Below are positions 14,157-23,020 of a DNA stretch of 38,597 bases, one piece after another. The notes below the pieces were generated by a model. The model was not told where the DNA came from. It was given only the letters and a program-made list of their open reading frames with translations, and did no database searches. This DNA is from a virus: IMG/VR virus record IMGVR_UViG_3300020187_000080, positions 1-38,597 of that record. One strand, given 5' to 3'. The number at the start of each line of letters is the position of its first letter. Positions within the stretch are counted from its first letter, which is position 1. A program made the position numbers and the translations under genes.

Positions 14157-15858
14157 AGCTTAAACAATCTTCAGTAGTGCGGGAACCTAAGTCACCTTTA
14201 ATCACGGAATCTGTACGTAGATAATATAATGTTTTAATACCTAATTTCCAGGCTTCCATATGAACTTGATTAATCCATTTAGGTGAATCCGTTGGATCAA
14301 ATGCTAAGTTTAACGATTGGGTTTGATCAATGTATTTTTGACGTGTAGCTGCTTGTTGAACTAAAGCTAATTGGTTGATTTCTGGAAATGTCATAAACAC
14401 TTCCTTTTCATCTTCAGTTAAAATATCATGAGATAAACCCATTACTGAACCATTATCACCCATAATTTGATCCCAAACACGAGTTGTATTGTGTCCTTTT
14501 TCAATTAATAGTTTTTCTAATTCAGGATTTTTTACAATAAATGTTCCTTTAGCACCATTAAACACATAAATGTTTGCTGGTTGGGGTTCAATACCTGCTG
14601 AACAACTATTGATACGAGAGTTAGATACAGTAGGAGCAATTGCTAACAAATGAGTATTTCTCATACCTGTACCTTTACACCAAACTGGTTCTCCATACTC
14701 TAAAGCCATTTGACGGGAAGCTGCTTCAGCTTTTCTTTGAATATCACTAAAAATAGTGTGTGTCCAAGCTGTAGCACCAATAGAGTTAAATGCTATATTT
14801 TTCTGTTGTAAGAATGTATGCCATCCCATTACACCTAAACCTAATGCTCTACCTTTTTTAGCTGAGCGGTGAGTTCTAATCATTGAATCCTTACCATTGG
14901 TTTTCTGGATAAACTCCTCCATTACACCATCTAAGAAGTAAGTAGCAATCTCAACTACATCTGTGTTTTTCCACTCATCATATTTAGCTAAGTTAAGTGA
15001 AGATAAACAACAAATAAAACTATGCTCCTCATCTGTATGTAATGTAATCTCAGTACAAATGTTAGTCATAGAAACATCTAGATTATTCATACGATAAGCT
15101 AAAGGATTGTCTTTGTTAACATTGTCCTTAAACATAATGTATGGTTCTCCCGTTTCTACACGTGATTTAAGTATTTCAAGCCATAGTGACATGGCCTCGC
15201 TGTCTCGATCCTGTAAGCGCTTCATAAACGCATCATCTACAACAACAGCCTGGTGTAAGTTTAAACATTGTCTGTTAGGATCACCTTTAGGTCTACGGAT
15301 CTGTAAAAATTCTTTAACATCAATATGGTTAATATCTAAATTAACAGATGCTGCTCCTCTCCTTACTGAACCTTGATTAGTTGCAATAATAGTAGAATCA
15401 TAAATTTTAGCCCAAGGAACTATCCCTTCAGATCTTCCGTTTCCTGTGATGCCTTCTCCTCTTCCTCTAATTCTACTAAGGGATATTCCCACGCCTCCCC
15501 CATAACTAGTAAGGCGCATAAGCTCTGCGTTAGTGAGGCCAATACCACGTACCGAATCCGGAGTATCAACACCAAAACAACTAATTGGCAAACCCCTATC
15601 AGTACCAGTATTACTGAGAACAGGAGAAGCGAGACCAATCCATCCATTCCAAATATATTTAAAGAATTTATTAGCTAAGTCTGGTCTGTTTAATCTGTCA
15701 GCTACAGCATTAGCTACACGTCTATACGCTTTGCGAGGTGTTTCCCCAGGTAATAAATATCCTTTTGAAATCGTAGACAACGCTACGTCATCAAAAAACT
15801 CTGGGTAATCTTTACCTCTTTCCCATTGAGAGGTATCTGCTATAATATTGTTATCCAT
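14146..15858 (-). CDS. nrdA: Ribonucleoside-diphosphate reductase, large subunit (class I)
   Basis: A 570-residue catalytic subunit that reduces ribonucleoside diphosphates to supply dNTPs. Key residues are present: C94 (LPISCFG), N266/C268/E270 in NICTEI, the second redox Cys in CCLSSLNL (283-284), the radical-transfer tyrosines Y545-Y546 in LYYLR, and a C-terminal CxxC (C565, C568; EDCLSCDG). It lacks the N-terminal ATP-cone, so dATP feedback inhibition is probably missing, and at 570 residues it is shorter than cellular NrdA (about 760), as in other phage forms. The small subunit gene ends 2 bases upstream. The Cys pair suggests reduction by thioredoxin or glutaredoxin. Confidence 0.95.
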   Translation of the reverse strand: MDNNIIADTSQWERGKDYPEFFDDVALSTISKGYLLPGETPRKAYRRVANAVADRLNRPDLANKFFKYIWNGWIGLASPVLSNTGTDRGLPISCFGVDTPDSVRGIGLTNAELMRLTSYGGGVGISLSRIRGRGEGITGNGRSEGIVPWAKIYDSTIIATNQGSVRRGAASVNLDINHIDVKEFLQIRRPKGDPNRQCLNLHQAVVVDDAFMKRLQDRDSEAMSLWLEILKSRVETGEPYIMFKDNVNKDNPLAYRMNNLDVSMTNICTEITLHTDEEHSFICCLSSLNLAKYDEWKNTDVVEIATYFLDGVMEEFIQKTNGKDSMIRTHRSAKKGRALGLGVMGWHTFLQQKNIAFNSIGATAWTHTIFSDIQRKAEAASRQMALEYGEPVWCKGTGMRNTHLLAIAPTVSNSRINSCSAGIEPQPANIYVFNGAKGTFIVKNPELEKLLIEKGHNTTRVWDQIMGDNGSVMGLSHDILTEDEKEVFMTFPEINQLALVQQAATRQKYIDQTQSLNLAFDPTDSPKWINQVHMEAWKLGIKTLYYLRTDSVIKGDLGSRTTEDCLSCDG

Positions 15859-15860
15859 AA

Positions 15861-16847
15861 TTAAAATATACTTTCATCCCATTCCATGTGTCCTTTGGAA
15901 TAGTTTGTTACTCTATTTGCGAAGAAATCTGTATGTTGTTTTCCACCTGATAAGGCACCAAACCAACTCATTCTCTCTACTGCTGTCATATCTACTCCTT
16001 CGATGATTGCTTTGTAACCTAAATCACCTAGTTTTACGTTGACTCTATTTTTAATAAAGTGAACTAAATCATCTTTAGGACATCCCTCTAAATCACCTAA
16101 CTCGTAAACTTTATTTATAAAATCTAACTCCAGTTTTAAAGATAATAAAGCTGCTTCATTTATCGCTGCTTCAAGCTCTGGTGTTTTGATTTCAGGATTT
16201 TCATCGATAAGTGTTCTGAATAACCAACATCCTGCTTCGGAATGTAATGATTCATCTCTAATAGACCATTCAACAATTTGACCCACTCCCTTAAGCTTGT
16301 TTCGCATTTTAAAAGATAGGAGGATGGCGAAGGAAGAGAATAAATTAACTCCCTCGGTAAATGCTGAGAATATAGCGAGTGATTTAGCAATCTCGTGAAT
16401 ATCTTTTTCGCCATTAAAACTATCCCTAACAGAAGTAAGATTTTCAATTTTAGCCATCGTAGCCTCATCTTCCAAAAATTCATCGAAATTCTCAAGTCCA
16501 AGTGTTTCATTTAATAGTGAATATGCTTCAGCGTGTATTGTTTCAAACGCGCCAAATGTTGTAGCCATCATAATAACTTCTGGTTTTCTAAACCATTTTG
16601 TTACTAATCCTGACCAATAATCGTTTACAACTGTTTCTGTTTGAGCAAATCCTTTAAGGATAGACCCAATAATATTTTTTTCTGTTTCATTTAAATTTGA
16701 GCTCCAATCTGTGATGTCGCTCATCATTGGTACTTCAGTATGAAGCCAATGTGCCTGCTGTTGTTTTAACCAATAATCAGCAGCCGTTTGGTATTCGAAG
16801 GGCTTGTATACAATGCGTTCCTCTAGGAGGGATTTACGTTTTGCCAT
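15861..16847 (-). CDS. nrdB: Ribonucleoside-diphosphate reductase, small subunit (class Ia type)
   Basis: A 328-residue radical-generating subunit. The di-iron and radical residues are visible: FETIHAEAY gives E102, H105 and radical Y109; a second set lies in FTEGVNLF and RDESLH (E and H). At the position of the first ligand, Asp in E. coli NrdB, this protein has E71 (AQTETVVNDYW), exactly 31 residues before E102 as in E. coli. Tyr is kept, so it is not a class Ic (Tyr-less) enzyme. The C-terminus GHMEWDESIF would dock with NrdA. The gene lies 2 bases upstream of nrdA and 13 bases downstream of the helicase gene. Confidence 0.95.
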   Translation of the reverse strand: MAKRKSLLEERIVYKPFEYQTAADYWLKQQQAHWLHTEVPMMSDITDWSSNLNETEKNIIGSILKGFAQTETVVNDYWSGLVTKWFRKPEVIMMATTFGAFETIHAEAYSLLNETLGLENFDEFLEDEATMAKIENLTSVRDSFNGEKDIHEIAKSLAIFSAFTEGVNLFSSFAILLSFKMRNKLKGVGQIVEWSIRDESLHSEAGCWLFRTLIDENPEIKTPELEAAINEAALLSLKLELDFINKVYELGDLEGCPKDDLVHFIKNRVNVKLGDLGYKAIIEGVDMTAVERMSWFGALSGGKQHTDFFANRVTNYSKGHMEWDESIF

Positions 16848-16860
16848 TTGTTTTGTTCTT

Positions 16861-18225
16861 TTAAATATTACTTAAAAATTGAGCAGCATTTTGTTTAGTC
16901 TCTAGACTAAAATTGTTAGAACCATCATTTATATATGATTGGGGCTGCTGTGGAGCAATACTTTCTATCTCTTCTTCAGATACAATCTCAAAGGTACCAG
17001 TAGACACATCAGCCTTAGCGCCAAAGGTAAGGCCATCCATACCGTAGCGGTTTTTCATAATATGCCATCTACCGGTTCCATTGATTTTGTCCTCTTTCTT
17101 TCTAGAAAGTGATGCGGCAAAATCAGTCACCATCATTTTATCGTAGGAACCTGCTGCTTTATGACCCTCAATAATGTCATCTTGAGCACCCTGTCGGTTT
17201 ACTTGAGATACACTCCATATTGGAACGTCAAGTTGGCGAGCAAGCCCTTTTGTGCTTAGATAAATATCGTCAATTTCGTCCTTACGTTCCCTATTTGTTT
17301 TCTTACTTCGAAGAAGGTCAACATAATCAATAATTATTAAATCAGGCTTCATACCTAAGTCAATACACTTTACAACGTGTGATTCAACTGTTGATACTGC
17401 TGCCTTACCTGTCGCAAACTCCTTGATGATTAGGCGACCTGGTAAGTCTTTTAGAGTTTCAGCAATCCTATCTTTATGATTATTTACTTCACTAACAGAG
17501 ATTTTAGTAAAGAAGGCGTCATATCGTTTCCCAACATACTCTTCTCCTAGTTCTAAAGTATAATGAACAACATTATACCCCATTTTTACTGCATGACCAC
17601 CAAGTGCTACTAGTGACCAAGATTTACCACCTCCTGGATTACCAAATATAAGACCAAAGTCACCATTTCCAAGTCCACCCTGTAATAACTCATTGAACTG
17701 AGGCCAAGGTGTAGGGATAGCTGTTCTATGTTCTTCTCTATAACGGTCTTCAATGTCTTTTTCATATTCATGTCCTAGATTTTTATCTTGTCCAGCTCTT
17801 AAAGCATTTTCAATCATCATTTTAATAGAATCATAATCACCAGCCTTAAGTAAATCTACACTACTAAGTAGTGCTTTTTTTAACTGTTGGTTCTTACAGA
17901 AGTCTGAGAACTCACTTTCAACAAACTCTGCATCTGTATCTCTATGGTTAACAGCCTCACGAAGTTGTTCTTTAATAGATACTTGTAATACTTCGTTTTC
18001 AACCCTGGCTAACTCTACTTTTAAAACCTCAAGTGTAGGTGTTGTATGGTATTTGTCGTAATACTTCAATATCTCACCCACAACCCATTTGTGAGCTTGG
18101 TTATCAAAGTATTCTTCGCTTAAGATATCATGGATGTTGATTAGGAACTCTTTATTATTTAATAATGAAGATAGAACCTTAACCTGAAATCCAGGACCAT
18201 ATTGATTTAGTGAGTTTAGGGTCAT
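16861..18225 (-). CDS. Replicative DNA helicase, DnaB/T4 gp41-like
   Basis: A 454-residue hexameric helicase that would unwind DNA at the phage fork. The RecA-type core carries Walker A GNPGGGKS (195-202) and Walker B LIIIDYVDLL (296-305), followed by SVSQVNRQG, the DnaB sensor-type segment with the arginine. The N-terminal 150 residues are helical (RVENEVLQVSIKEQL), as in the primase-interacting domain of gp41. No primase domain is fused, so a separate gp61-like primase is expected elsewhere in the genome. It is flanked by nrdB and the 5'-3' exonuclease gene with 5-13 base gaps, a typical replication cluster. Confidence 0.93.
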   Translation of the reverse strand: MTLNSLNQYGPGFQVKVLSSLLNNKEFLINIHDILSEEYFDNQAHKWVVGEILKYYDKYHTTPTLEVLKVELARVENEVLQVSIKEQLREAVNHRDTDAEFVESEFSDFCKNQQLKKALLSSVDLLKAGDYDSIKMMIENALRAGQDKNLGHEYEKDIEDRYREEHRTAIPTPWPQFNELLQGGLGNGDFGLIFGNPGGGKSWSLVALGGHAVKMGYNVVHYTLELGEEYVGKRYDAFFTKISVSEVNNHKDRIAETLKDLPGRLIIKEFATGKAAVSTVESHVVKCIDLGMKPDLIIIDYVDLLRSKKTNRERKDEIDDIYLSTKGLARQLDVPIWSVSQVNRQGAQDDIIEGHKAAGSYDKMMVTDFAASLSRKKEDKINGTGRWHIMKNRYGMDGLTFGAKADVSTGTFEIVSEEEIESIAPQQPQSYINDGSNNFSLETKQNAAQFLSNI

Positions 18226-18230
18226 GTAAC

Positions 18231-19274
18231 TTATTTATTGTAACTGATTAAATCCTTGAATGTGTTTTGAATCCAGTAATCAACATTTTTAATCAAATGT
18301 CTCAAACCATCTTCAGCATATAATCTAAGAAAAAGATCTGAGTTTAACACGGGGAAATCAGAAGCTTCTAAATCTCTTAAATACTCTTTTTCTAAGTCAT
18401 CCATCATAGGATTATGTAAATCCATAATCTTATAAGTACGTCTTAAAATCTCAGCATCTAACCCAACACGAGAGTAAATAGTATGTTCTTTATATTTTTC
18501 AATCGAGGATTCAATAATATCCTCTAAAGTAACAATACGTTCACCTAACTCTGGGAATAGTTTTTTAAGTTTCTTTTCACCTAAACCCTTAATCCCTGGG
18601 ATTTTATCTGAAGCATCACCCATAAGGGTTTTATATACAATAAAGTTTTCAGCTAATACCCCAAACTTTTTCATCACTACTTCCTTAGTATAAAAATCTT
18701 TTTCAATAGGACGATAAACTGTGATTTGGTCATCTGTTAACTGAATAAAATCCTTATCACTGGAGACAATAAATGCTTTATTTTCAGGGTCTTGTTTAGT
18801 AATATACTTGCTTAAATAGCCTATAATATCATCAGCTTCAACTTTGTCAAGTGCTACGGTTTTAACAGGTATACACTTTAAATATTGTACTAATCTAACG
18901 ATTTGGTCTACTTTAGCATCGTGTTCTTCATCTAAATCTTCAAAAGTATCCCAGTTAGTTATTCTACTAAGATGACGGCCACCCTTATATTCGGGGAGAA
19001 GGTTCTTCCTATTAGTGGTTGAACCTTCCCCATCGAATACAATATAAATGGATGTTGGTTGGATTTGATTAACTAAAGTTCCTAAAGAGCGAAGAAATCC
19101 ACCTAAACCCCCAATATGTGCTCCTTCGGAGTTAACAATATTGAGCATTGCGAAGTTGCGAAAGAATAGATTTAGACCGTCGATTAATAATACTCTGCTA
19201 TTTCTACTAAAGGTAGTTTCCTCCCGCTCCTCTGACAGATTGTCAAGGAGACTTAATAAATCCTTTTTGTCCAT
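18231..19274 (-). CDS. 5'-3' exonuclease / RNase H (FEN family, T4 Rnh-like)
   Basis: A 347-residue flap-nuclease-family enzyme that would remove RNA primers and 5' flaps during lagging-strand synthesis. Metal-binding acidic residues occur in the expected motifs: LLIDGLN (29-35, D32), VFDG (79-82), VEADDIIG (145-152), SSDKDFIQL (171-179) and MGDASDKIPG (218-227), the last leading into the helix-hairpin-helix GIKGLGEKKL. The N-terminal 25 residues are charged and precede the domain. It is too short for, and lacks, a polymerase domain; a separate polymerase-like gene lies at 21723-22985. Confidence 0.93.
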   Translation of the reverse strand: MDKKDLLSLLDNLSEEREETTFSRNSRVLLIDGLNLFFRNFAMLNIVNSEGAHIGGLGGFLRSLGTLVNQIQPTSIYIVFDGEGSTTNRKNLLPEYKGGRHLSRITNWDTFEDLDEEHDAKVDQIVRLVQYLKCIPVKTVALDKVEADDIIGYLSKYITKQDPENKAFIVSSDKDFIQLTDDQITVYRPIEKDFYTKEVVMKKFGVLAENFIVYKTLMGDASDKIPGIKGLGEKKLKKLFPELGERIVTLEDIIESSIEKYKEHTIYSRVGLDAEILRRTYKIMDLHNPMMDDLEKEYLRDLEASDFPVLNSDLFLRLYAEDGLRHLIKNVDYWIQNTFKDLISYNK

Positions 19275-19276
19275 TT

Positions 19277-20359
19277 TTAATCAGGTTCTTGAGTGAATGT
19301 TACTTGTGATTCGACTACATCTGCTTCTTCTACAATATCAAAATCGCCACCACCTAAAATCTTAACCCATTCTGCTGAATGGTCATTCTTATAGGCTTTA
19401 AGTGATTTATCATTGTCCTCGATAAAACCATGAGGTGTCATAATAATACGACCTCTTGTAGTAATACCATTGATATGGTTTTTATCTACTTGAAGATTTG
19501 TACGCTTAGCAAACTCAACTTGTTTACCATCCTTAATCGCTTTGATTTTAGATGTACCAGCGTTTGAAATATTACCAAATGTAATAACAAAAGTTGCGTC
19601 ATACCACATTGTAAAACCACCTTTATTCATCAACTTAGGCATAGACATAGGAGTTTCAGCCTTTGCAGTCCATACTTTATTAACACAAACTAATGTATTA
19701 GTGTAAGGTGATGACTCTTTACGAGACATTACAATCTTTTGATTAACAACATTTCCAAACTGGGTTGACATAGCACCAGCATTCCATTCGTTGTTATTTT
19801 TCTTTTTCTCAACAGACATTTGACAAGGTATAGAACCGATACTATCCCATAGGAATAATAAATCATAAGGTAAGTTACCTTTCTTTTGCTCATCTAATAA
19901 GTCAAGAATAAAACCAGCAACATCTTCAATAGTGTGGAGTGATTCACGGTCAGCGTAAATAAAGTTACCCTGGTAGTCTAATAACTCACCTGTATTTTTA
20001 TCCCAGATTTCTTCTACCTCAAGACCCATCTGCATAGCGTGTTCCCAGTTCCATTTCATCTCAGTTACGATGAATACGGGAAGGACACCTGATTTTTGAG
20101 CCGATACAGCAGCTTCAATCATTGCTGTAGTTTTTCCTGTATCCGAATGACCACGTAATAAACAAACATGACCCATTGGAATACCAGGGACTGATGTTAC
20201 TGATTGGTAAGCATCAGAGAGCGGGATCCATTTTTGTGGTTTAAACTTAACATTACCACCTAGACCTTTTTTGTCTTTGAAGCTGTTAAGATCAAACTTG
20301 GATTTAATCTCGGCGGACATAGCCGCCGAGAGTGATTTACTTACTTTTTTCTTAGCCAT
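19277..20359 (-). CDS. uvsX: RecA/UvsX-like recombinase
   Basis: A 360-residue RecA-family ATPase for strand exchange in recombination-dependent replication and repair. Walker A is GHSDTGKT (70-77) and Walker B LLFLWDSIG (167-175); MSTQFGNVVNQKI and the following segments fit the UvsX core. The N-terminus is basic and flexible (MAKKKVSKSL), and the C-terminus acidic (GGGDFDIVEEADVVES). The gene sits between the SSB and exonuclease genes with 2-base gaps, matching the gp32-UvsX functional pair of T4. The uvsX symbol is given by analogy with T4-like phages. Confidence 0.92.
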   Translation of the reverse strand: MAKKKVSKSLSAAMSAEIKSKFDLNSFKDKKGLGGNVKFKPQKWIPLSDAYQSVTSVPGIPMGHVCLLRGHSDTGKTTAMIEAAVSAQKSGVLPVFIVTEMKWNWEHAMQMGLEVEEIWDKNTGELLDYQGNFIYADRESLHTIEDVAGFILDLLDEQKKGNLPYDLLFLWDSIGSIPCQMSVEKKKNNNEWNAGAMSTQFGNVVNQKIVMSRKESSPYTNTLVCVNKVWTAKAETPMSMPKLMNKGGFTMWYDATFVITFGNISNAGTSKIKAIKDGKQVEFAKRTNLQVDKNHINGITTRGRIIMTPHGFIEDNDKSLKAYKNDHSAEWVKILGGGDFDIVEEADVVESQVTFTQEPD

Positions 20360-20361
20360 GA

Positions 20362-21204
20362 TTAGAAGGGCAAGTCATTATCCTTATCCTCATCAAACAA
20401 ACTATCAAACTTATCTAGTTTGGTTTGTTTTACTTGAGTATTAGATGTGTTCATCGAATAGTTGTTAGAAGCTGGTGTTTTATCTTCATCGATAATATCA
20501 CCCTCTTGTGCTGATCCTTCAGGATTTAACCATGAAGCCAAATGTTGTTTGGTTTGATCATAATCTACGATACGATTCTTAAACAAATCTTTAGGATTAA
20601 CTTGGTCTTCCAACCACGTTTTTACTTGATCTGCATCCTCTGAAGCATTAGATACTTTCATTGATGGAGATGCTGTAGTACGATTGTACTTAGTACCTGT
20701 TACTTCAGGTCCTACTGTTACTAACTTGATGTCACGACCTGATGCTACATCAGTGTAATCACCTACTTCCTCATCTACTGCTAGTTGTAGGAATGTCTCA
20801 TATAACTCTTTACCAAACTGCCATACTTTAACACCCTCATCTTCACGACCGCGAACGATAATAGGAGCAAAGTAACGAACCTTAGGATCTAACTTCTTAG
20901 CTAGTTTCCAGTTCTCTGATTCGCTGGTTTGGCGGAGTTGTTTTGTAAACTCGATGATTGGATCTTTTAAAGTCTCACCACTTTCGTCTACATAGTTTGT
21001 ACGCGAAGGCATTACATTAGCACCAATACCGTAATAGAATAACATCTCGGTAAATGGCATTTTGGGGTTGAACTTCGAAGGTACAATACGAATTGTTTGT
21101 TTACCTACTTCAGGTTTCCAGAAGAGCTGTCGGCGCTCACCGTTGTTTGAATTACCCGTTTTCTCTAGGGCATTCAAACGTTGTTTGATTACGTCTAAAT
21201 CCAT
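20362..21204 (-). CDS. Single-stranded DNA-binding protein, T4 gp32-like
   Basis: A 280-residue SSB that coats ssDNA at the fork and recruits replication proteins. The N-terminal LNALEKTGN and the core FWKPEVGKQTIRIVPSKFN fit the gp32 family of marine T4-like phages; the C-terminus is the expected acidic protein-interaction tail (FDSLFDEDKDNDLPF). It contains no cysteine at all, so the gp32 zinc module (His-Cys3) is missing. A class A promoter-like element lies at 21242-21273, giving a leader of about 38 bases; strong separate transcription of SSB makes sense because it is needed in large amounts. Confidence 0.88.
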   Translation of the reverse strand: MDLDVIKQRLNALEKTGNSNNGERRQLFWKPEVGKQTIRIVPSKFNPKMPFTEMLFYYGIGANVMPSRTNYVDESGETLKDPIIEFTKQLRQTSESENWKLAKKLDPKVRYFAPIIVRGREDEGVKVWQFGKELYETFLQLAVDEEVGDYTDVASGRDIKLVTVGPEVTGTKYNRTTASPSMKVSNASEDADQVKTWLEDQVNPKDLFKNRIVDYDQTKQHLASWLNPEGSAQEGDIIDEDKTPASNNYSMNTSNTQVKQTKLDKFDSLFDEDKDNDLPF

Positions 21205-21241
21205 TATTAAAACTATTTATTATTATAACTATTTACTTGAC

Positions 21242-21273
21242 TAAATATACGAAACCGATTTGGGGCATCCAAA
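21242..21273 (-). promoter_or_regulatory. Promoter-like element, class A, before SSB gene
   Basis: Leftward TTTGG at 21273-21269, 16-nt spacer, TCGTATATTTA at 21252-21242. One base differs from the consensus (T for C). It fills the 70-base gap between the 157-residue gene and the gp32-like gene. Confidence 0.68.
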
Positions 21274-21274
21274 C

Positions 21275-21748
21275 TTAAAGGTCAATTATTTTAAAAATCT
21301 TTGTTTTAAGTTGTTTCAAATCTGATTGTTGGGTTAGAAGGATAGTATTACGATAGTGCATCCATTCTACTCTATATCTTCTATCTACAACCCCATCATT
21401 TAATGATTTAATAAGCTCATTAAGGGCGTTGATAGTGTATAAAGTGTTTGATTCTTTTTTTCTATGTACTAATATTGTATTAGCTGGGATAGCATTGATG
21501 TTGCCCTGGTCAACATTGTAAGTAACAACAAGTTCTTCACTGTCTTTAATCTCAAGGACAAACATCTTATTATACATAATGTCGTACTGGGAAGTAATAT
21601 CTGAGATTAAGCTGTCTAGGCCCTCACGAGTGGTGAAGGTGCAAAATAATTTATTGTTCAAATCTTTGGTGTTTATACTATCAGTAACAAAATCGTAACC
21701 TGATGTATAAATATCTAAAGGATTAGGTAAAGTTGTAGTTGAGTCCAT
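21275..21748 (-). CDS. Hypothetical protein between polymerase-like and SSB genes
   Basis: A 157-residue soluble protein with alternating strands and helices (NKLFCTFTTREGLDSLI, KMFVLEIKDSEELVVTYNVD, YRVEWMHYRNTILLTQQ). It overlaps the 3' end of the polymerase-like gene by 26 bases, so the two are translationally coupled and it may be a polymerase partner. No motif was recognised; there is no signal peptide or membrane segment. Confidence 0.78.
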   Translation of the reverse strand: MDSTTTLPNPLDIYTSGYDFVTDSINTKDLNNKLFCTFTTREGLDSLISDITSQYDIMYNKMFVLEIKDSEELVVTYNVDQGNINAIPANTILVHRKKESNTLYTINALNELIKSLNDGVVDRRYRVEWMHYRNTILLTQQSDLKQLKTKIFKIIDL

Positions 21749-22985
21749 TTTTTTCTGTTATTCGTAACTTAAATTTATTAAAAACCTGTTTTATTGCATC
21801 TATCACATCTTCTTCACCTTTATCTACGTCAAATAAAAATGAATCATACGTGTAAAGAATCAATTTGGTATTCCTACCTTTCAATAGCTTGAATATACGA
21901 AAGAGTATTTGAATATTCACGCTTGTTTCCATATTTTGTAAAACGTAGTTAAACAACTTTTGTGGGTTCATATCCTCAAGTTTATCTTTTTCAAAAACAT
22001 AGTTAGATATAGGACATACAAGTTTACCCTCTTCTTGAAACTCGTTCCAGATTATCTGTATATACGCACTTGTCTTCTTAAAAAATGGTAAATCTTGGTA
22101 TTGTTTAAATACACCCCCGTATAGTTGTTTAAACGTTAGTTCTTTAGCTTTTTTGTAATCAACACCATACATGCTTGCAAAAGCCTTATGTATATCACTA
22201 TCACCAAAGTCATAGTCAACGAGAATCCCACTAAGAGTAGGATGGTAGGCGCTAATATCAAATTCCACAAACTCATCATTACGAGGAATAAAACTTTCCC
22301 TACAGCCGTTCTCTTTTGGGAGAGCCGCATAGTTGATACCATCATACTTGTTGGAAGGCCTAGTAGTAAGGGTCTTAAAATTGTAAGAAGTAAAAACATA
22401 CTCGTTTGACGGAGTCCTCTGGAAGTGTTTTTTAAAGGCATCTTTATCTATTTTTATTCCACTACGCTCTATTGCGTTTAGTACAAGTGTTGCTTTATTA
22501 TTATAAAAGTTGTTTACCGGTTGATTAACGCGGTGCTCTAAATCATCATATACTTGCTCGCAAACCTCATAATGTTTGGTTATAGGCACTATAGCGTTGG
22601 TATCAACGCGTGTATCGTATTGTCTGTATATAAAACTATGTGCTTGTGTTTTCGGTGGTATATACGTAGGAAGTGTTAGCGTGATATCGATTAAAGGTTT
22701 TAGAATTGTATAGTGTAGGAAATCTTTCTTATCCCTAACATATATTTTCTTGAAGTTTTTTAACTCCAAATACACCTCATCTTCAAATAAGTTTAAACAC
22801 TCACTATGATTAATCGGTAGTATATAACCCTTTGTCTCCCTAATCGGTCTAATATAAAAAGCACATATAGAGTTTTCTATAGGATGTTGCCAGTGGTTAA
22901 GTGGGATGATGTCCATAAACACTTCCTCAAAACCTCTATTACAAAACTCTTTAAACTTATCTTCTCCTTCTATTAACCAAAACAT
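21723..22985 (-). CDS. Divergent family-A DNA polymerase-like protein
   Basis: A 420-residue protein with the PolA palm/fingers motifs in order: TTRPSNKYDGINYAALP (207-223; PolA has TGR.SS..PNLQNIP), motif A FVEFDISAYHPT (239-250, D243; PolA DYSQIELR), motif B KELTFKQLYGG (281-291; PolA K..NFGI.YG) and motif C LYTYDSFLFD (377-386, D381; PolA HDE). The HDE of motif C is YDS, and the arginine four residues before the motif B lysine is missing. Residues 1-150 show no exonuclease motifs, so there is no proofreading domain. It may be the replicative polymerase, a repair enzyme or a specialised enzyme. T4-like phages normally carry a family-B gp43. The start codon lies only 4-5 bases after the -7-like box at 22990, implying a leaderless transcript. 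Confidence 0.78.
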   Translation of the reverse strand: MFWLIEGEDKFKEFCNRGFEEVFMDIIPLNHWQHPIENSICAFYIRPIRETKGYILPINHSECLNLFEDEVYLELKNFKKIYVRDKKDFLHYTILKPLIDITLTLPTYIPPKTQAHSFIYRQYDTRVDTNAIVPITKHYEVCEQVYDDLEHRVNQPVNNFYNNKATLVLNAIERSGIKIDKDAFKKHFQRTPSNEYVFTSYNFKTLTTRPSNKYDGINYAALPKENGCRESFIPRNDEFVEFDISAYHPTLSGILVDYDFGDSDIHKAFASMYGVDYKKAKELTFKQLYGGVFKQYQDLPFFKKTSAYIQIIWNEFQEEGKLVCPISNYVFEKDKLEDMNPQKLFNYVLQNMETSVNIQILFRIFKLLKGRNTKLILYTYDSFLFDVDKGEEDVIDAIKQVFNKFKLRITEKNGLNYNFT

Positions 22986-22989
22986 AGTG

Positions 22990-23020
22990 TGAATATACGA
23001 TCACTAGCTTGGTTTCCAAA
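22990..23020 (-). promoter_or_regulatory. Promoter-like element, class A, before polymerase-like gene
   Basis: Leftward TTTGG at 23020-23016, 15-nt spacer, TCGTATATTCA at 23000-22990. It overlaps the last 17 bases of the 188-residue gene and marks the border between structural and replication genes. Confidence 0.62.

Noticed and set aside
15107-15678. Plus-strand open frames opposite nrdA.
   Set aside because: They lie antisense to a full-length conserved gene, with low-complexity Ser/Asn-rich translations and no start context.
21886-21900. TCGTATATTCA inside the polymerase-like gene.
   Set aside because: The -7-like box is present but no TTTGG stands 15-16 bases upstream, and it lies within a coding region.
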